DNA of 10,882 bases from Funneliformis mosseae (taxonomy: Eukaryota > Glomeromycota > Glomeromycetes > Glomerales > Glomeraceae): the NCBI GenBank assembly GCA_910592005.1, contig CAJVPP010003742.1:1-10882 (forward strand), read 5' to 3'. Both the position numbers and the translations under genes were made by a program. Under the pieces are notes generated by a model. The model was not told where the DNA came from, did not search any database, and worked only from the letters and a program-made list of their open reading frames with translations. Positions 1-8,082 of the stretch are shown here, one piece after another (the first letter of the stretch is position 1; the number at the start of each line of letters is the position of its first letter).

Positions 1-22
1 AAATAAATAAAATACTAATTGA

Positions 23-449
23 TTATAAATAATAAATAATTAATAATACAAAATGATTAATAATATAATAGAATTTTCTGGTAACTTTTGGATTTTTCGT
101 ATAATCTTTGTTTAATTCATTTTTCTTGTCTTCGTCGTCTTTATATTTTAACGTGATGCAGTCAATATGCTTTTTAGTTACATGTATCACATGATCTTTT
201 GGATCAATATCTTCCTATAACAATATATTATAAAATGCTTAGGACTTTGGAATTTTAAGATCATCAGGAGTGAAACTAACTATATGTCTTTTTAGTAGAT
301 CTGATCCCTTTGGGATTCTCTCTATGTGAAAAGGTATAAAGATTCCATTTATATATACTTTCATGAAGCTTAGCATCAGATGATAATACTAATTGCGTCT
401 TGTATCTTCTAACTTTTTCTTTTCTAACAGCAAGATATAAAGCATTTCA
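23..449 (-). pseudogene. Decayed gene fragment, unknown function
   Basis: Reading the minus strand, codons in one frame from about 298 down to the stop at 23-25 give a convincing protein, with peptides such as VSFTPDDLKIPKS, EDIDPKDHVIHVTKKHID and YKDDEDKKNELNKDYTK. Two stops interrupt it: TAA at 239-241 and TAG at 215-217. Both sit where Gln (CAA, CAG) would be natural. Upstream, a different frame is open from 446 to 276 and reads ALYLAVRKEKVRRYK and then LHESIYKWNLYTFSHREN, so a one-base frame change near 280-300 is likely. The protein is lysine- and aspartate-rich with no catalytic motif I can name. No start codon or promoter is assigned. A 31-32 base GT-AG intron across the two stops is possible but would be unusually short, so I prefer stop mutations in a dead gene. 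Gene identity is unknown. Confidence 0.45.
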
Positions 450-844
450 GACGAATAAAAAAAAGAACTGCAGATCAAGTATTTAGGAATGACTATTTTG
501 ATTATATCTATGATATTGTAATTACAGATATGAAGTGACATTTTATAATATATATTTTGAATGGTATTTACTATACAAGTTGTAGTGAAATACTAGATTA
601 ATCTCACAAAGTTAGCTGTCAAAAAAATCCTGAATTACTTTGTAGCAATGTAAAAGAATGATATGTATCATTGTAGAGTTGTTAAAAGATCATATTAGTA
701 TAGATAGTTTTCTAGCTAGCAAGAGGGCTAGAATCAAAAAAATTATCAAAAAATAATATATATCATAGGCTTAGTTCAGACTTTTGTATTTATTTTTTGC
801 ATGTAATAATAAATTTTTTTCTTAAAAAAAGTGATCTATATTTT
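450..844. other. AT-rich stretch, no recognisable gene
   Basis: About 400 bases of AT-rich sequence with homopolymer A and T runs. A weak minus-strand open stretch (peptide SLHICNYNIIDIIKIVIPKY, about 480-538) could continue the fragment to its left but is indistinguishable from chance in such AT-rich DNA. I see no tRNA, no promoter and no tandem repeat. Confidence 0.4.
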
Positions 845-867
845 AAATTGGAATGGATACGTGATTT
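845..867 (+). repeat. 23-base copy of an internal pseudogene segment
   Basis: This 23-base stretch matches 2135-2157 at 20 of 23 positions, in the same orientation. All three differences are transitions (T/C, G/A, T/C). The copy at 2135-2157 lies inside the broken plus-strand gene, where it encodes a NWNRYVTL-like peptide. This copy lies about 50 bases upstream of that gene's apparent start. It may be a trace of a second, largely erased copy of the same family or of a local rearrangement. Alignment beyond the 23 bases is poor. Confidence 0.4.
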
Positions 868-916
868 TTTATTATTTAATTTAAATATTTAGTGTACTAA
901 ACAAGTTTTATTAATT

Positions 917-1126
917 ATGTTAAATGCATAATCTATTGATTCATTAAGAGAGGTAAATGCTAGACTCTTAGTTGAGATTTCTAAACTCAGAAAGAAGTTT
1001 GCAGAGGTTAAGACTGAGAATGTGAAGCTGAAGCTGATTATTAAGGAAAATGCTAGACATTATATTAGAATTAAGGAATTAGAGTAAAAAAATATGAAGT
1101 TTGAGATCAGACTAGTGATAGTGAAA
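917..1126 (+). other. Coiled-coil segment at the N-terminus of the broken gene
   Basis: In the frame of the ATG at 917, about 50 residues between the stops at 929 and 1085 are Leu/Ile-spaced and Lys/Glu-rich (LREVNARLLVEISKLRKK, then VKLKLIIKENARHY). This fits a parallel coiled coil used for self-association. TAA at 929-931 falls in an LNA-stop-SIDSL context and TAA at 1085-1087 in an ELE-stop-KN context; both suit a lost Gln. The oligomerisation role is inferred from the heptad pattern only. Confidence 0.5.
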
Positions 1127-2324
1127 TAGGATTTCTCAATAGTGGATGATCAGCTACATAAAAAACTAATATCAAAGAGATCTGTAAAGCAAACCATATC
1201 AGATGTTGATTTATCCAGCTTTGTATCAGACCAGCAAAATAATGATGATGTTAAGATATCAGAAGAAAAAGAGATGGATACTTTTTTGATTGAAGTAAAT
1301 AAGAAAAGCATTAGTGATAAAATTAGAGAGAGCAGATAAGAAAAAAAGGTTCAGGATAAGATGATTATTAAAGACTCATCTTTTGTTACTTCAGACTTAA
1401 CTTACTGTGAGGAGGACCTTTTCATAACTAATGCTGAACTTGTAATTATCCCAGAACAGGTAATCAAAAAATTGATTTTAGTCTGTAAGTCAGTTACCTC
1501 TAGTAACAAATCATCTGCTGGATATCGTCAGTAAAATTACTTATAGCAGACAAACGAGTTCTAGCTTTTGAGAATACAGAGACAGAGTATCAAAAAATTT
1601 CTTATAATCAAAAAGTAGAGCAAAATTTGAAGCTATAGTTATCCTTCACTAAAGTTGGTGATGGTAAGATTAATAAGATGTTTGATATTCAGATTCCTGA
1701 ACTCTCTTTAGAAGCAATTCTGATAGGATCTAGTGAAGTTATAGTATAGAATATAGTTAATCTATTTAGAGTAACAATGAAGCTTAAACATAAGGAGATT
1801 TTATGCTAGTATTATTACTATAAGGCATATGAGAATCGAGTTAAAGATGTTAAGTCTAAGAATGATATTGATGACAAATCAGCAAAACATTAATGTATAG
1901 TAAAATCAAACCTCTTTTTTCTGACATTATTGATGTAAACTTACGTAAAATAACTTTCAGAGCTAAAAAAATCTATATATTGTTTGATGATATAGAAATA
2001 AATAGAATCTAAATAATTAACTGTAATGCAAGTATCATCTCGAATTTATCTGATAATCAGATCTAAGACATTATAAATAATTATCCTCCAAAAGCTACTA
2101 ATACAGATGATGTAGATTATAATGACTCCGTTTCAAATTGGAACAGATACGTGACTTTAAAAACTAATAAAACTGATACATCAGAGATACAAGTGATAAC
2201 TGCATCTCAGTCAACCTATGACCATGCCTATTTTCACAACAAAATATTAGATTAATATCCTAATTTATATAGAGAATTTAGTAGTGAAAATGTTAATTAT
2301 TATGGAATTACTGACGAGACTTCA

Positions 2325-2405
2325 TATCCATTATGCAAGTTAGATCATGATGATGAGAAAGGTATAGAAGGTAGATATGAAGCCAAATCCTATTTTATTA
2401 AACGT
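2325..2405 (+). other. First Cys/His module, two metal ligands apparently lost
   Basis: The frame reads YPLCKLDH then a D/G-rich loop, then SYFIKR. The spacing resembles the intact module downstream (CPIC-x3-H and a later Cys after an aromatic-rich strand). Here the first position is Tyr (TAT at 2325-2327), where a Cys codon is one G-to-A change away. The last is Arg (CGT at 2403-2405), where Cys (TGT) is one change away in the opposite direction. Cys at 2334 and His at 2346 remain. If the module bound zinc in the ancestor, this copy probably could not. The assignment depends on analogy with the second module. Confidence 0.45.
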
Positions 2406-2746
2406 AAACAGCGTGAAATTGAGATACTTGTATAATCTTATTACCCTTTCTTATATCATAGATACTTTGAAAAATAGCCTAACTATTTTCTTAAAAATAT
2501 GATAAAAAATATTAGTAAGCTTTCTATTAGGAAATTTTAATCTTTTTTTTTGAATGAATATGAGAATAAAAGGGATTTAAACTGATTCACAATCATATAA
2601 AATTTAGACATGACCATGTCTGATAAAATATTAACTCCTGAATACTTGGATTAGCATGTCAAATTAAGTGGATTACCAAGCGTTTTGATAGATAATATTC
2701 ATTTTAATTTATATAAAAGATATAAAAAAGAAACTGGAAATGAGCT

Positions 2747-3160
2747 ATGGCAATTATCAAAAGCTTTCTTCTTGAAAATTTAAAGCCAAAAAACAAAGTA
2801 TCCTATTTATCTTTTTTTGAGCAATATGAAGAAAAAGGGCTTATCACTTTTAAAGTCAAACCTGATCAAGAGTTAATTATTAAATCCATGTTAGAGCACT
2901 TCTCATACTTAAAATTCAGAAATAGTTTTAGAGAGATTAATAATTATAATTTTGCATCACCTCAGCTGTGGTGTTCACCATGTCCTATTTGCGATGAAAA
3001 ACATGGAAATTTTAGATTACATAGCTCATGGTACTGTGAAAATGAGAATCAGTTCCCTTATAATCCTGAATTAGCAAAGTTGTTATCTCAAGATAAGTTG
3101 GAATATTATCTTACTTGCAACACTTTAAGCAATAAATTTAAGTTTGCGATTGTGATTTAG
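2747..3160 (+). pseudogene. Open C-terminal piece with CPIC-x3-H zinc-like module
   Basis: A 137-codon open stretch that begins at an ATG created by reading across a frame change, so it is a fragment of the larger broken gene and not an independent gene. The codons upstream in another frame (LYKRYKKETGNELW) run into it. Residues 1-70 are charged and helical-looking (ENLKPKNK, EEKGLITFKVKPDQELIIK). A candidate metal site follows: Cys76, Cys79, Cys82, His86, Cys97 in WYC, and Cys124 in YYLTCNT. CPxC-x3-H followed by W-x-C is a treble-clef/zinc-ribbon style arrangement, but I cannot match it to a named domain. It ends KFAIVI and then TAG. This is the best preserved part of the gene; whether it is transcribed is unknown. 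Confidence 0.55.
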
Positions 3161-4320
3161 ATCAGATAAATTATGAAGAAAAAATATTTGTATATTATTT
3201 TATTTCTTTTTTTCAAATCTTGTGGGTGACTTATGCAAAAGAAACTGAAATCTGATATGTAGTTGATATCAGAAAAATTCTTGCCAAGATTTTTTTGAGA
3301 TCATATGATTAACCGATAGATCCCTCTTCTATTGGTTAGAAGTGTAAAGAATCTCCACAATTATCATATAACATAACGTATATCATGAATATGTCTCCTT
3401 TGTTTCAAACTAGAATAAAGAAATATTGTTTGAAAAAATAATTGTGTATAATAATCTACAATCATAGAATAACATTATATACTCAGAGCTAGTCCTGCAC
3501 TATGTAATTTATCTTAGTTTAATGTATTGCAAATAAAAACGTTTAGGGCACTAAAGGAAATCTAGATCGGTAAATTATTGGGCCAGCGAAGATTTAGGAA
3601 CTTTTATTCTCAAACTTTCTTACATATTCTCAAAAAATATTATGTATATTATTGTAAAAGGACCCCTTGATGATCTTTACATATAGATAGCATTAAATTC
3701 TTTTATTGTTATATTAAGGAGAATCCATTAATCAGATTCTCGCGATGCAATAATATTAACATAATTTTTCCCAAAAGCGTATAACAAAATTGATCTTGCA
3801 AATTGTATAAAAAGGTGATGTCCCAGCTAATGAATCCTTTTATCTGCCTTGTGCAAGTAAAATAAAAATCAACAATATCTCTAATCATATTTCTGTAAAG
3901 TAATAATAAAGTGAGTTGGTTTATTGTTCGGCTAGATTCTTAAAACATGTCATTATGACGTTAATCAATTTTTCCGTCCCTATAGATGTTTCAAAATAAA
4001 ACGGATGTATTAATCTTCTTATTATATATAGGCATTTTAATCTTTGCTAAGAAAATCGCTGACCATCAGTATGCATATAATAGGCGCAAGTAAAATTATT
4101 CACATGAATTTCATCACATGCAAAGGTACAGCAAAAGTTGTATGCAGTACATCAAAAAATAATGTTCAGCGCAGTATCATACTGAAGATAAAAAAAGTCA
4201 AGGTGGATTGGAATATTCTGAAAATGAGATGTAACAGTAAGTGTGAATCAGTAACATTACATTACTTTTTTTTACATCAGTTGCTAATTTTCTGATTTAT
4301 GCTGTAGATTTGAAATTATT
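3161..4320. other. AT-rich region with only weak coding relics
   Basis: No gene can be supported. Two faint traces were seen. On the minus strand, about 3395 to 3200, a frame with three stops gives peptides such as HMISKKSWQEFF and LLHKSPTRFEKKK before a TAA at 3200-3202. On the plus strand, about 4060-4300, two overlapping frames both give protein-like peptides (one without stops, with CNSKCESVTLHYF; one with stops, with CSAQYHTEDKKSQGG), so neither can be trusted. An imperfect hairpin lies at 3309-3339. No tRNA boxes or tandem arrays were found. Confidence 0.35.
3309..3339. repeat. Imperfect inverted repeat (hairpin)
   Basis: The arms AACCGATAGA (3311-3320) and TCTATTGGTT (3328-3337) pair over ten positions with one G-T wobble. 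They can be extended by a T-A pair and another wobble, around a seven-base pyrimidine loop. There is no T-run or neighbouring gene to make it a terminator. It may be chance. Confidence 0.25.
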
Positions 4321-4611
4321 TAATCTCGTAAAAGTTCTCTTATAGGGAATAATAAATAGTCTGTGCGGGTGTGTAGTGATATAGATATATAAAAATTCTG
4401 TAGATATGTATGGGATAATTTATTTCAAAAATATAGTGTAGAAAAAGATATAAGTGAGAATGTTGTAATTAGTAGCGAGAAACTAGATATTTTTTGAAAA
4501 TCTGAGAGAGCAAAGAAATAACTTAATGCTAGAACTCACATTAAATGGCTTAGGATCCGCGTACTCCCTTCCTCTTTGATAGCATCATATATTTTACTTA
4601 TTCTTTCTTAA
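4321..4611 (+). pseudogene. Possible decayed coding segment, unknown family
   Basis: In one frame, 97 codons read like a protein despite four internal stops: YVWDNLFQKYSVEKDISENV, VISSEKLDIF, SERAKK and LNARTHIKWLRIRVLP. The stops are TAG at about 4357, TAA at 4390-4392, TGA at 4495-4497 and TAA at 4519-4521, ending at TAA 4609-4611. Gln or Arg would suit each of the last three. Composition is less AT-rich in the second half than in the surroundings. I do not recognise the family. It could also be a chance frame in AT-rich DNA. Confidence 0.3.
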
Positions 4612-4881
4612 TTGTAAAGGTATATCTCTGCTAAAAAAATATATTATACAAATATGTACTACTGTATACATTCATAATTCTAATAAATTTGCAGTTAAAT
4701 TTGCATATGCTTTATTTTTTTTCAAATACTTTTTGTATGGTACTTTTATACAAATTACTAAATAAAACAAACTATGCAATACAGTTTACTCTACGAATGA
4801 TAGGGTTATATGAATATATTGGATTTAATTATAAAATAAGTGTTAAAATCAAACAGACAGGAATTATTTTCACGTCAATGC

Positions 4882-5908
4882 TTATTTTTTTTTTTGTTGC
4901 TTCTTTTTTCCATTCATTTTCGATTCATGCTTTAGTGATAACTTAGTTACATCAATATTAACATAAGCCTCGGGTGATTTTACCCATTCTTCAGCTTCTT
5001 CATCATATTCATCCAATGGGATCAATTCAAGACTATTCTCATTGACATAACGAAGATTTTTCTGATGAAAAAGATAATTTTTTAAAGCTGCTTTTATATT
5101 ATCTCCTCCACGTACTAGGTTATCATCTAAGCGAGACCAAAGATAAATAACACCATCAGGAACTTCAAGCCAAAAGCAGTAATTACTACATATAAGTACA
5201 ATGCGATAATCAATAATGCGATAAATTTCATCTAAGAGTCAGATCTCATATTCAGCTAAGATATCATTGTTTGTCGTCTTATAATATGAATATTTATTCT
5301 TTAATAACTCAAGAAGTGAGGTCACATCCTAGGTGTATTGTGACTCATGGTTAGGTGGCAATTCGTGCAAGGTGGAATTATTTCTTGAGTTACTGTCTTT
5401 ATCGCACGAGTTCCGATTGGTAGTTCCTGTCTCTATAATACTAGATAGAATAATGTGATCATCTCCGCACAATTCCTGAATGGCCAGAACTCTAGACTCT
5501 TTTCAAATTTCCACTCGTGTCCTAAGGAAAGAGATGATGGATCTGTGAATCGACTTCCTGTCATAAACTTACTAATTGTTTTTTGGTACTTTTGTTTTCT
5601 ATTAGCGACGCCCTGAATGAGATTTTCATCTTCTGTCCTTCTAATTTCCATGCCACAGCTATTATTGTCAGTTGGATTTGGTCCTTGATTTTTATGTTCC
5701 TGATTGTTCTGACATTCTTGGGTATTGGCTCTAAAATTAAAACCCATTTCGCCAATTGGTTTAAGTGTTAGATCCCCATTTTGTCTGCTGATCGAGTAAA
5801 GTCAAAGACTCTAAAAGTTTGCTAATGTTGATCGTATAGAAGAGGGCAAGAGTATCCCATATGGTGGCAACTAGGATCGTCACTCCGTCTATGTTTATTT
5901 TCAGGCAT
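4882..5908 (-). pseudogene. Broken gene, acidic C-terminal domain, unknown function
   Basis: From ATG 5906-5908 (MPENKHRRSDDPSCHHMGYS), three frames are needed. The first runs to about 5750, with stops at 5822-5824 (TAG) and 5768-5770 (TAA). The second covers about 5747-5325, with peptides QEHKNQGPNPTDNN, RKQKYQKTISKF and IIPPCTNCHLTMSHNTPR and a TAG at 5433-5435. The third covers about 5330-4882, with LLDEIYRIIDYRIVLICSN, VPDGVIYLWSRLDDN, LELIPLDEYDEEAEEW and a Lys/Gln tail. A TGA at 5239-5241 interrupts the third segment before LLDEIYRII. The intact protein would be about 340 residues: basic and Asn-rich early, a CxxCH motif in the middle, then a folded-looking acidic domain. The last codons run into an 11-A tract. 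I have a vague memory of similar proteins in Rhizophagus but can give no function. It lies downstream of the LINE tail in the same orientation. Confidence 0.55.
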
Positions 5909-6181
5909 TTTGGTTTCCTATTCTGATTTCTCAGAATTCTTTGTTTCTCTTCTCTGAAATATCATACAAGCAGTAATGTGACATTTACTTAAGATACAAC
6001 ATAATATTTAACAATACCTGTAAGGTATTAGAAACATATCGTATAAAAATTCTTGAAATTTTGCTCGTATCCGAAAGGCTCTCCAGGTACGTCCATAACT
6101 ATGGTAATTTTTTTTTCAGACCAAAATAAAAAAGATAAATAAATACTCCAGTAAAGGTAGTGACTTACCTTTTTCTCAGTA
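5909..6181 (-). other. Spacer between LINE tail and broken gene; possible 5' intron
   Basis: On the minus strand a good donor-like GTAAGT (plus 6163-6168) follows AAAAAG. Acceptor-like ends TTACAG (AG at 6018-6019, with CTAAT just upstream) and ATTTCAG (AG at 5954-5955) lie downstream. This would allow a 5' UTR intron of 151 or 215 bases for the gene starting at 5908. A short minus-strand peptide (MDVPGEPFGYEQNFKNFY) occurs inside it. The splice-site calls are by eye only; the downstream gene is broken in any case. Confidence 0.25.
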
Positions 6182-6196
6182 TTTTTTTTTTTTTTT
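6182..6196 (-). other. A(15) tail marking the LINE 3' end
   Basis: An uninterrupted run of 15 T on the plus strand, that is A15 at the end of the minus-strand element, directly after the conserved-looking end TGGCAGTGCCACATCGTT. It is the natural boundary of the retrotransposon; the sequence beyond (TACTGAGAAAAAG) is host flank. Confidence 0.7.
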
Positions 6197-6203
6197 AACG
6201 ATG

Positions 6204-6214
6204 TGGCACTGCCA
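6204..6214 (-). repeat. Palindrome at the LINE 3' end
   Basis: TGGCA-C-TGCCA (read on plus) is an 11-base near-perfect palindrome seven bases before the A tail. In the RNA it can fold as a four-pair stem with a three-base loop. Several LINE families need a 3' terminal hairpin for recognition by their own RT, so that role is plausible here but unproven. Confidence 0.4.
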
Positions 6215-6218
6215 ATAA

Positions 6219-6225
6219 CTTTATT
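6219..6225 (-). promoter_or_regulatory. Polyadenylation-type signal AATAAAG
   Basis: The minus strand reads AATAAAG about 22 bases before the A tail, the usual distance for a eukaryotic poly(A) signal. With the stop at 6264-6266 it implies a 3' UTR of only about 68 bases. Confidence 0.45.
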
Positions 6226-6263
6226 AAATTTATATAGGAGAAATACAAAGTAAATCAATAAAT

Positions 6264-7192
6264 CTAGACTAAGTACTGGTTATCCCCCGTAGTTATATTA
6301 CAAACCGTTTGAATCAACTGATCATCGTCTTCTTCCTCTAACAAATCCACTAAGTATATACCTAATGAAGATTGCTATTAACAAGAGAAGAAAAAGAAGG
6401 AGTCAGTGCTTATCCAAAAATCTGTAAAGGTGTAATCGAATTTATTTGCCATGTGTATCCAATATTCCCAATTAAGTGTAGGACTTAATGTCTCTTCATG
6501 TCTCAAGAATGAACTGGCATTTCGTTTAGTCTTATTTTTGATTGTGATGCCTAATTAACATTCTTTTGCTATCATTAGATTACAACAGTGTTTCTAAACA
6601 TCCTCAAATAATTTTTGATGAAAAATTATCAAGGTTTGAGTGATGGTTGAGAAACATTGACCCTTATTTCTGGTAATTTTATGAACTATGTCTATTAAAG
6701 AGGAAGGAATAAGAGAATAAACAATATTGATGTAACCATTTGTTCTAGATGAGGAAGTGGCAAGGATGTCATTTAGAATATCTAGTAATTCTGGAAGGAA
6801 CTCAGTAAGTTTGAAGATATTTAATTCTGTGAGACGATAGATTAACTCATCTTTGGTAGCTTGAATAACATTTTGTAATCTTGTAGTATAGGCAGGATAG
6901 GTTCAGAGGTATTCAGAAGTTTTTGTATCCAGTTCATAGCCTACACAACACTAATATTCATATAAATCAGGTTGTAGTATAGATAATCTTGAAAGGGTTG
7001 GTAGTTCATCAACAAAGTTTTTTATAATGAAGGTCTTAAGTTTATATGAGGCAAATGAAGTAGTGAGTGAGGATGAATTTTAGGGAGAATAAAGACCAAA
7101 TAGCAAACTAGCTGATAGAGTGATTTCTGGTAAAACGTCTGATATGACCGTTTCTATTTAGATCAAGAAAGTTGCAGAAAGTCTTGGTAGAA
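6264..7192 (-). pseudogene. C-terminal extension of the LINE protein with ruined zinc motif
   Basis: After a one-base shift in the T7 run, a new frame gives VLPEITLSASLLFGLYSP, TTSFASYKLKTFIIKNFVDE, LPTLSRLSILQPDLYEY, TKDELIYRLTELNIFKL, PELLDILNDILATSSSRTNG and EYWIHMANKFDYTFTDF. Near 6900-6955 the frame reads CCVGYELDTKTSEYL-stop-TYP. This resembles the zf-RVT pattern of other reverse transcriptases (C-x2-C, ET-x2-HL, C), but with Tyr at a Cys site, Tyr at the His site, a stop at a Trp site and Tyr at the final Cys. All four are explicable by transitions from Cys, His and Trp codons. Further stops: 7158, 7080, 6951, 6594, 6555. The end of the ancestral protein is either 6378 or 6264. Confidence 0.6.
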
Positions 7193-7212
7193 AAAAATTG
7201 TTTGAAGAAACT

Positions 7213-7965
7213 TCAAATAGATATTTCAATTGGTACGTTATTAAAAGTAAAGACAAGTTCAGATAAGGGAATATTGTTCAATACTGGAATAATGGAATAG
7301 GTGTTACATCCAGCTTTGGCTAGTTGGTCTGCGAAATTATTAAAGTGATCACCAGTATGTGCTTTGACTTTATAAAATTGTATATTAAGCTTCATTATAT
7401 CCACTGTATATTTAATAAGATGCCAAATAGAGTGGTTGGATATCTTCTCGAATTTTCTAGGAGAAAGGTCATTGTTTAAAATATATTTGGAGAATCCTTG
7501 GATAGTAGCTTGATTGTCTGAGAAAATGTTGACAAAAGAAGACTGTGGTGATACTAAAAGAGCAGTAAGAAGGGCATACATTTCAGCACGTGTTGATAAA
7601 GGCCAGTTCATCATCAAGGCTTTGAATGTATGATGATTTTTGGATGAATCAATATAAATCCATCTTAGTCCCATTTTGCATAATTCTGTTTTTAGAGAAA
7701 CTAAAGAACCATCAGTGTAAAATGTCAGGGATGTATTATCAGCGAGTGTCATACATAAGGATTTAAGCTCAGTTAATGTTGAGGAGGGGAGAAACAATAT
7801 GTCAATTAAGTAATTTGATAGCGGGTCAAGAGGTTGTTGCTCGAGATAGGAGGTAAAGTAAGAGAGATAAGCTACCCTTGAGATTTCAGCAGGTGACTGT
7901 TGTAGTTGATTTTTAAGTGTGTGAGATTGCTTTTGAAATAAATCAACTTTAAAGACTCTATTTAT
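7213..7965 (-). pseudogene. RNase H domain of the LINE, undisrupted
   Basis: The best preserved domain: about 312 codons without a stop, from 8151 to 7213, including the spacer RVFKVDLFQKQSHTL. The RNase H1 catalytic set is complete: Asp in FYTDGS (7711-7713), Glu in TRAEMYALL (7582-7584), Asp in FSDNQAT (7516-7518), then the His and Asp of KAHTGDHFNNFADQLAKAG (Asp at 7327-7329). It would remove RNA from the RNA:DNA hybrid during target-primed reverse transcription. It has no start codon of its own and is a domain of the polyprotein. It stops at TGA 7213-7215, where Arg (CGA) would continue into the C-terminal extension. It is also the coding segment most likely to be mistaken for a host RNase H gene. 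Confidence 0.8.
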
Positions 7966-8016
7966 GGGAATTGTGAATATACAAGTGTCAAAACGGATGT
8001 TGGCAGAAAAAAGGTT

Positions 8017-8082
8017 GCAACTAGTACATTTGAAAAGTTGGCTAATATTATCATTATTTGTAAGGCATACAAAGTGTTGACA
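8017..8082 (-). other. Cys-rich segment between RT and RNase H
   Basis: In the polyprotein frame (the same frame as RT and RNase H) the sequence reads VCQHFVC, then twelve residues, then CTSC. That gives C-x4-C-x12-C-x2-C with Cys codons at 8080, 8065, 8026 and 8017, and another Cys ten residues later. Spacing and position suggest a small zinc-binding element that helps bind RNA or DNA; this is inference. A longer open frame over the same bases (7962-8183, minus) is an overlap artefact: the Cys-rich frame is the one that joins the RT side to RNase H without a frameshift. Confidence 0.5.

Larger units (their letters stand above)
917..3160 (+). pseudogene. Broken Glomeromycotina-type coiled-coil / Cys-His module protein
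   Basis: Four frame segments join into one protein-like reading. From 917 (ATG) to 1531 there is a heptad-patterned coiled coil (SIDSLREVNARLLVEISKL, then KLRKKFAEVKTENVKLK) followed by a linker with EEKEMDTFL. From 1531 to 1893 the peptides FDIQIPELSLEAI and YYYYKAYENRVKDVKSKND appear. From 1893 to 2750 come DVNLRKITFRAKKIY, a first CPxC-like module and LYKRYKKETGNELW. From 2747 to 3160 there is an open C-terminal module. Frame changes fall near 1531, 1890 and 2750. In-frame stops include 929, 1085, 1127, 1337, 1636, 1747, 1807, 2010, 2064, 2253, 2433, 2475, 2538, 2583, 2598 and 2652. Most fit Gln positions; 1807 and 2652 fit Trp. I recall close relatives as a large repeated family in Rhizophagus with no known function; this is memory, not a search. 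It is clearly non-functional as a whole. The ATG choice is tentative, because a stop follows four codons later. Confidence 0.7.

Noticed and set aside
215..246. A tiny GT-AG intron removing both stops in the left fragment
   Set aside because: At about 31-32 bases, with a GTCCTA donor, it would be too short and atypical. The frame is continuous through it with two stops that fit Gln.
1142..1339. Independent 65-codon gene
   Set aside because: It begins at a GTG and lies between two stops of the longer broken gene. Its peptides continue in the same frame on both sides.
3309..3339. Terminator or structured RNA
   Set aside because: The hairpin includes wobbles, has no U-run, and no adjacent gene or second structural element supports it.
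4689..4946. Plus-strand 85-codon hydrophobic protein
   Set aside because: It is made of T-rich sequence, has no recognisable motif and overlaps the antisense end of the broken minus-strand gene.
5583..5771. Plus-strand open frame with a hydrophobic, membrane-like peptide
   Set aside because: It lies antisense to the more protein-like minus-strand reading. Its hydrophobicity follows from the reverse complement of Asn/Lys-rich codons.
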